Source: Candidatus Thorarchaeota archaeon
GTDB lineage: Archaea; Asgardarchaeota; Thorarchaeia; Thorarchaeales; Thorarchaeaceae
DNA length: 9,392 nt
Direction of reading: 5' to 3'
Assembly: GCA_018238825.1 (NCBI GenBank)
Contig: JABCSP010000066.1
Coordinates: 1 to 9,392, forward strand
This document shows, in pieces, positions 6,365 to 9,392 of the stretch (within the stretch, counting starts at the first letter, position 1; every line of letters starts with the position of its first letter). Position numbers and translations under genes: made by a program. A model generated the notes under the pieces. That model saw only the letters and a program-made list of their open reading frames with translations. It did not search any database and was not told the origin of the DNA.

Positions 6365-6855
6365 TGCCCATCAACCGAGATTGGAGTAAACGGATTGACG
6401 TCATTCTTGTCATCCTCTCTGTTGTAGTATTATCCACAGCTCTCTGGATATGGGTAGCCGCGATGCCAGTCGCAAAAGAAACGGTCTACCTGGCAACCAC
6501 TATCGCCCTCGTCATCTCCTTGGTCTTGATAGTGAATGTTTCAATTCTTGTTGTCCTTAGATTACAGAAACGTGTGTCACATCTAGAGGATCTTGCTGCT
6601 AGTAATGCTACCAAGGAAACACCTCATGATGAGAGAGTTGTTGTAGTCACACTGACAAATACAGAACGTCGTATCATTAATCGTCTTGAGGAGAATGGGG
6701 GCGAAATGGCTCAGGATGAACTTCGAAGAGTCACAGGTCTAAGTAAGTCAACACTCAGTGTAACTCTCTCTGCACTAGAACGCAAATCTATTGTTAGTCG
6801 AGTCGAGAGCGGACGGACAAAGATAGTCGTTTTAGAACAGAAAGTCACACGCTGA
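6364..6855 (+). CDS. Two-pass membrane protein with cytoplasmic winged-helix DNA-binding domain
   Basis: 163 residues. Two membrane helices at about 12-32 and 42-66 flank a very short outer loop (about 33-41). A charged linker (67-95) leads to a winged helix at about 97-158. The domain begins with LTNTERRIINRLEENGG, has a helix-turn-helix at about 117-139 (DELRRVTGLSKSTLSVTLSALER), then a basic wing with VESGRTKIVVL. Basic residues before the first helix and after the second place both ends inside the cell. The domain resembles MarR/TrmB/IclR-like modules common in archaea. A membrane-tethered transcription regulator is the natural reading, perhaps sensing membrane state, since no outside sensor domain is present. 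It lies upstream of the anchored surface protein on the same strand, with a terminator-like hairpin between them. The targets are unknown; its own promoter and its neighbour are the first candidates. Confidence 0.82.
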   Translation: MPINRDWSKRIDVILVILSVVVLSTALWIWVAAMPVAKETVYLATTIALVISLVLIVNVSILVVLRLQKRVSHLEDLAASNATKETPHDERVVVVTLTNTERRIINRLEENGGEMAQDELRRVTGLSKSTLSVTLSALERKSIVSRVESGRTKIVVLEQKVTR

Positions 6856-6914
6856 AAATGGATTGGAGTTTCATTGGTCTTTTGGAACGATTCTGGACCA
6901 TCATAACCCTCTAA

Positions 6915-6945
6915 CGCCATCGTATGGCGCTCATTATTATTTTTT
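6915..6945 (+). terminator. Hairpin plus T-run terminator after the winged-helix gene
   Basis: CGCCAT (6915-6920), loop CGT, ATGGCG (6924-6929), followed by an A/T stretch ending in six T's (6940-6945). It lies 60 bases after the stop at 6855 and suggests that the next gene has its own promoter. Confidence 0.6.
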
Positions 6946-6978
6946 AGCAATGGTACTGAACCGTTCACAGAAAACCCC

Positions 6979-7018
6979 TATTATAGTAAACATCCTGTGA
7001 TGTCGTAGGAATAATTGA
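6979..7018 (+). promoter_or_regulatory. Candidate promoter elements of the surface-protein gene
   Basis: Two A/T-rich candidates are seen: TATTATAG near 6979-6986, giving a leader of about 29 bases, and ATAATTGA near 7011-7018, giving a leaderless start near ATG 7038. TCACAG (6965-6970) and CTGTGA (6995-7000) flank the first one as a 6-bp inverted repeat, a weak operator candidate. Confidence 0.3.
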
Positions 7019-7037
7019 TTTACGGTTGTATGAAACG

Positions 7038-8864
7038 ATGAAAACTAGAACATTAAAGCTCGCCAAACTCGCTATGATCACTAGCATGTTAATTTTAGGA
7101 TTAGGAACGAGTGCAGTCGCCTCCAACGTAACTGAACCAATAGGTGTGGATCCGATAGCCTATTCATTCACTGAGATGCTGCCAGGAGTCTATGTTGCAT
7201 CCCAGTGGTGGAATGAATCGGGGAATGATTATACTTTTGATACTAAACCTGGATATTATACTGATTTCAACGATACCCAAGGGCATCAATACCTTGCTGA
7301 GTTCTATGTGGAAGATATCTATGGAAACCCCTACACGGTTTCAGAAAACAGTATATCTAACTGGACCTCAGACTGGTCGTTCTCCAATCTTCTTGTAATT
7401 GTTATCCTTGATCCAGATGCAAGCTCCATTTCATGGATGAGCGAACACAAGTATGTTAATGATATGTGGGATATTTTCTGGGGACCAGAACAAGGTGTAC
7501 TAACAGGAGATGAAGTATTCATCTACTCCTCCTTCTACTACTCAGATTATAATTCCAGTTCATACTATTTTGCGGAATATTCATGGTATGATGAATACGG
7601 AGTTGAAGTCAATGCCAATGATGTGATTCCAGATCTCTCTCCAGAATACCAGTGGGCTTCTTTCATGAATGAAACCTACGAATATGACTATGATTGGAAC
7701 TACTGCGGCTTTGGATATGATGTTAACGAAATGTTCAAGGTAAATAATACTGAACAATGGGAGCAGCATTACTTCTCGGGACTTAGTGTGTTCAATGACA
7801 CGAACGACAATGGTCGGATGGATATTTACTACAGTGAAGTAGAGTATGATTTCAATGAGGATGGGATAGTCGATTGGGTCAACCATGAGATGAATCTAAC
7901 CACTTCAGAACTAGTCTACGATTTCTATGTAGATACTGCAGAACTTGGTGATATAGTCCTACCATATGTTAACACTGATAATCAAATCGAATGGAGTGCT
8001 GAAGTTGTCGATATCGAAGGCAATCTTGTGGAATATATTCCCTATGAGGTCTGGTGCTGCGAAGTCAATCCTAAAGGATATGTTCCTGTAGAACAAGAAA
8101 CCCTCCCTGTTGAAATTGACAGTCTTGAGCTCACCTTCCGATTTGAAACGACTGACGATGCAGCGGTGATTAAAATCGACCAGTTTGTTGGCGATTTTAC
8201 AGATCCAGTTTCAGGTCTTATTCCCTCAGAGCTTGAAGGACTTGGGCTCACACTCAATTATTGGAGTTCATTTTCTAGCTACACTATGATGGGTGCAGTT
8301 CCATACCCGTCAGACCCAGGCGAATATTTTACCACATGGACTGACATAGGTACAATTTGGGAATCACTTCCAGACATCGGTCAAGATATTCCAGGACTAA
8401 ACACGACCGAGTGGATGGAAGCTCCATCAGAGCTGCTTGAAAGTGTAGCAGTACCAGATGGATTCCTTAGATTCACTGAAGATACCTCTCTGAGTTCAAC
8501 TATCGAATTTGGTGGGACCTATGTCTTAGGTAGCGATGGACTTACCTATGATGTTGGGACTGCTGTGATGCCGATGTACTTTTTCGGGTCAGGAGTACAA
8601 CTTGATACCACATCTACTCAACTGGTAGGTACAATGGATGCTTTGTGGGGATGGGGTCAAACATACTACTATAGCTCATGCTATGCTACGTGGGATGGTT
8701 CCTCCATCACTCATGATCCTATCTTCTCAGTGTTTCCAATGAGTTCTCCTGGAACAGCAAGCGCATTCATAACTGCGCTCATTAATTCTTCAATTATCAT
8801 TGGAGCTCTTGGTGCTGTAACAATCCTTGCAGTCTGTGTGAGGATCAAGACCGAGAGAAAGTAA
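7038..8864 (+). CDS. Exported, C-terminally membrane-anchored surface protein with calcium-loop motifs
   Basis: 608 residues from ATG 7038. A TTG at 7026 would add four residues before the signal peptide and is less likely. A Sec signal peptide (basic MKTRTLKLAK, hydrophobic core, SAVA-S) should be cut after about residue 28. One C-terminal helix at about 578-600, followed by RIKTERK, anchors the protein with most of it outside. The outer part is rich in Tyr, Trp, Asp and Glu and has about eleven N-X-S/T sequons, suiting an archaeal glycosylated surface protein. Two nine-residue loops, DTNDNGRMD (254-262) and DFNEDGIVD (271-279), match the D-x-N-x-(D/N)-G-x-x-D pattern of EF-hand, dockerin and thrombospondin type 3 calcium sites. 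Two adjacent Cys near 340-341 and single Cys near 223 and 548 could form disulfides. I do not recognise a named family or catalytic site. A strong terminator follows 13 bases after the stop. Confidence 0.85.
   Translation: MKTRTLKLAKLAMITSMLILGLGTSAVASNVTEPIGVDPIAYSFTEMLPGVYVASQWWNESGNDYTFDTKPGYYTDFNDTQGHQYLAEFYVEDIYGNPYTVSENSISNWTSDWSFSNLLVIVILDPDASSISWMSEHKYVNDMWDIFWGPEQGVLTGDEVFIYSSFYYSDYNSSSYYFAEYSWYDEYGVEVNANDVIPDLSPEYQWASFMNETYEYDYDWNYCGFGYDVNEMFKVNNTEQWEQHYFSGLSVFNDTNDNGRMDIYYSEVEYDFNEDGIVDWVNHEMNLTTSELVYDFYVDTAELGDIVLPYVNTDNQIEWSAEVVDIEGNLVEYIPYEVWCCEVNPKGYVPVEQETLPVEIDSLELTFRFETTDDAAVIKIDQFVGDFTDPVSGLIPSELEGLGLTLNYWSSFSSYTMMGAVPYPSDPGEYFTTWTDIGTIWESLPDIGQDIPGLNTTEWMEAPSELLESVAVPDGFLRFTEDTSLSSTIEFGGTYVLGSDGLTYDVGTAVMPMYFFGSGVQLDTTSTQLVGTMDALWGWGQTYYYSSCYATWDGSSITHDPIFSVFPMSSPGTASAFITALINSSIIIGALGAVTILAVCVRIKTERK
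7785..7874 (+). other. Tandem EF-hand/dockerin-like calcium loops in the surface protein
   Basis: Two acidic loops of the form D-x-N-D-N-G-x-x-D and D-x-N-x-D-G-x-x-D lie 17 residues apart, start to start. The spacing is close, as in type 3 thrombospondin repeats or dockerin-like modules, not the wider EF-hand pair. Calcium binding is inferred from the pattern only. Confidence 0.6.
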
Positions 8865-8877
8865 TTGCCACCACCCA

Positions 8878-8915
8878 GGGAGCGGTCTTCCGCCTTCCGC
8901 TCCCACCTTTTTTTT
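8878..8915 (+). terminator. Strong intrinsic-type terminator after the surface-protein gene
   Basis: GGGAGCGG (8878-8885) pairs perfectly with CCGCTCCC (8897-8904) around an 11-base loop, followed by ACC and eight T's (8908-8915). The loop and 3' arm contain a tandem repeat CTTCCGC-CTTCCGC (8887-8900), so GCGG can also pair with the nearer CCGC (8890-8893) in a smaller alternative hairpin. The G+C-rich stem contrasts with the surrounding A+T-rich DNA. Confidence 0.8.
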
Positions 8916-8945
8916 ATTCAAGTCTGATAATGTGAGATATCTTTG

Positions 8946-8957
8946 GAACACGTGTTC
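8946..8957. repeat. 12-bp perfect palindrome GAACACGTGTTC
   Basis: A spacerless perfect palindrome in the 229-base gap between the two exported-protein genes, three bases after an 8-bp palindrome AGATATCT (8935-8942). It lies about 140 bases before the next start, so it may be an operator or simply chance. The rest of the gap is A+T-rich and holds no gene I can support. Confidence 0.4.
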
Positions 8958-9093
8958 TAACAATTATTCAGAAGATGGCTCGATTTGCCCTCTTGCCCCT
9001 CTTTGCTGTATGAAATATTTGGAGCTAAGAAATCTATGAGAAAAGCCTATCAATGATTGATTGTTTCAAAAAATCGGTTAGGATTTGAATAAT

Positions 9094-9392
9094 ATGTCAC
9101 GCCGCGCAATTCTACTTACAATAATAGTTACTTGTCTTTTTCTATCAACGAGTACACTTGCATCTAGCAATATACCAGTTGATGACAAATTTGCTACATC
9201 TTCATGGTCTGGTGGATTGATAATTGATCATACCTGTATTGACTTGAATTCTATTCCCTCCGAATGGATTGATGCAGCTCAAGACAATGTTACGATACAT
9301 TATGCACACACAAGTCATGGTGGACAGATTACAACAGGTCTCGGCCGTTTAGAAGGAACCAATGTTACGTTTGATGCAACAATAGGAAGTGG
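9094..9392 (+). CDS. Exported protein with HTSHG motif (partial, N-terminal part)
   Basis: The frame is open to the window edge: 99 complete codons from ATG 9094, with AGGA (9080-9083) ten bases upstream as a moderate ribosome-binding site. Residues 1-23 form a signal peptide (MSRRAILL..., hydrophobic core, cleavage after about STLA). The mature start includes IPSEWIDAAQDNVTIHYAHT followed by SHGGQITTGL. I recall similar stretches (IPxxWIxxAKxxLHIAYxHTSHGSQLxxGM) in uncharacterised exported proteins of bacteria and archaea, often with repeat or PKD-type domains further on. The HTSHG block is the most conserved part and could be a catalytic or metal site, but no function is established to my knowledge. 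It is the second exported protein in a row, separated from the first by a terminator and a palindrome. Confidence 0.8.
   Translation, partial: MSRRAILLTIIVTCLFLSTSTLASSNIPVDDKFATSSWSGGLIIDHTCIDLNSIPSEWIDAAQDNVTIHYAHTSHGGQITTGLGRLEGTNVTFDATIGS

Noticed and set aside
6879..6904. TGGTC / GACCA stem after the winged-helix gene
   Set aside because: It has only five pairs and a long loop; the nearby hairpin at 6915-6945 is a far better terminator.
7581..7886. 101-codon minus-strand frame opposite the surface-protein gene
   Set aside because: It is antisense to the calcium-loop region and has no independent support.
1..9392. CRISPR arrays, tRNA or rRNA genes, insertion sequences, attachment sites
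   Set aside because: No regularly spaced repeats, cloverleaf-like or conserved rRNA stretches, transposase motifs or terminal repeats were seen by eye.

Overview
The window looks archaeal. Several genes appear to lack a Shine-Dalgarno site and have an A/T-rich TATA-like element about 25-30 bases before the start. TTG starts are common, and two surface proteins carry plain Sec signal peptides, one of them with many N-X-S/T sequons. The membrane-bound winged-helix protein and the long acidic, aromatic-rich surface protein are of a kind often seen in uncultured archaea. An Asgard (Thorarchaeia-like) or euryarchaeal source would fit, but nothing here proves the lineage.

Left part, minus strand (1-3265): a flavodoxin-fold protein, then two ABC-exporter half-transporters whose stop and start overlap (TTGA). 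The first half-transporter has Asp in place of the catalytic Glu after Walker B, as in the degenerate-site subunit of heterodimeric exporters (TM287/BmrC type). It also carries an extra segment of about 47 residues inside its nucleotide-binding domain. The second is cut by the window edge before its nucleotide-binding domain.

Middle (3374-6242): an endonuclease III-type DNA glycosylase with a 4Fe-4S cluster, diverging from the flavodoxin; a cation/proton antiporter; a small TIGR04076-type protein; and, converging on it with two bases between stop codons, a small zinc-ribbon protein. These look like single-gene household units and not one pathway.

Right part, plus strand (6344-9392): a two-pass membrane protein with a cytoplasmic winged-helix domain, whose start codon lies in a perfect 21-base inverted repeat; a 608-residue exported, C-terminally anchored protein with two EF-hand/dockerin-like calcium loops; and the start of another exported protein with an HTSHG motif. 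Hairpin plus T-run terminator-like structures follow the first two genes. I infer, weakly, that this may be a cell-surface module with its own membrane-tethered regulator.

No RNA genes, CRISPR arrays, insertion sequences or attachment sites were seen. No gene-free stretch exceeds 300 bases. Standouts are the insertion in the ABC nucleotide-binding domain, the inverted repeat on the winged-helix gene's start, and the surface-protein cluster. I did not find a clearly new multi-gene system.
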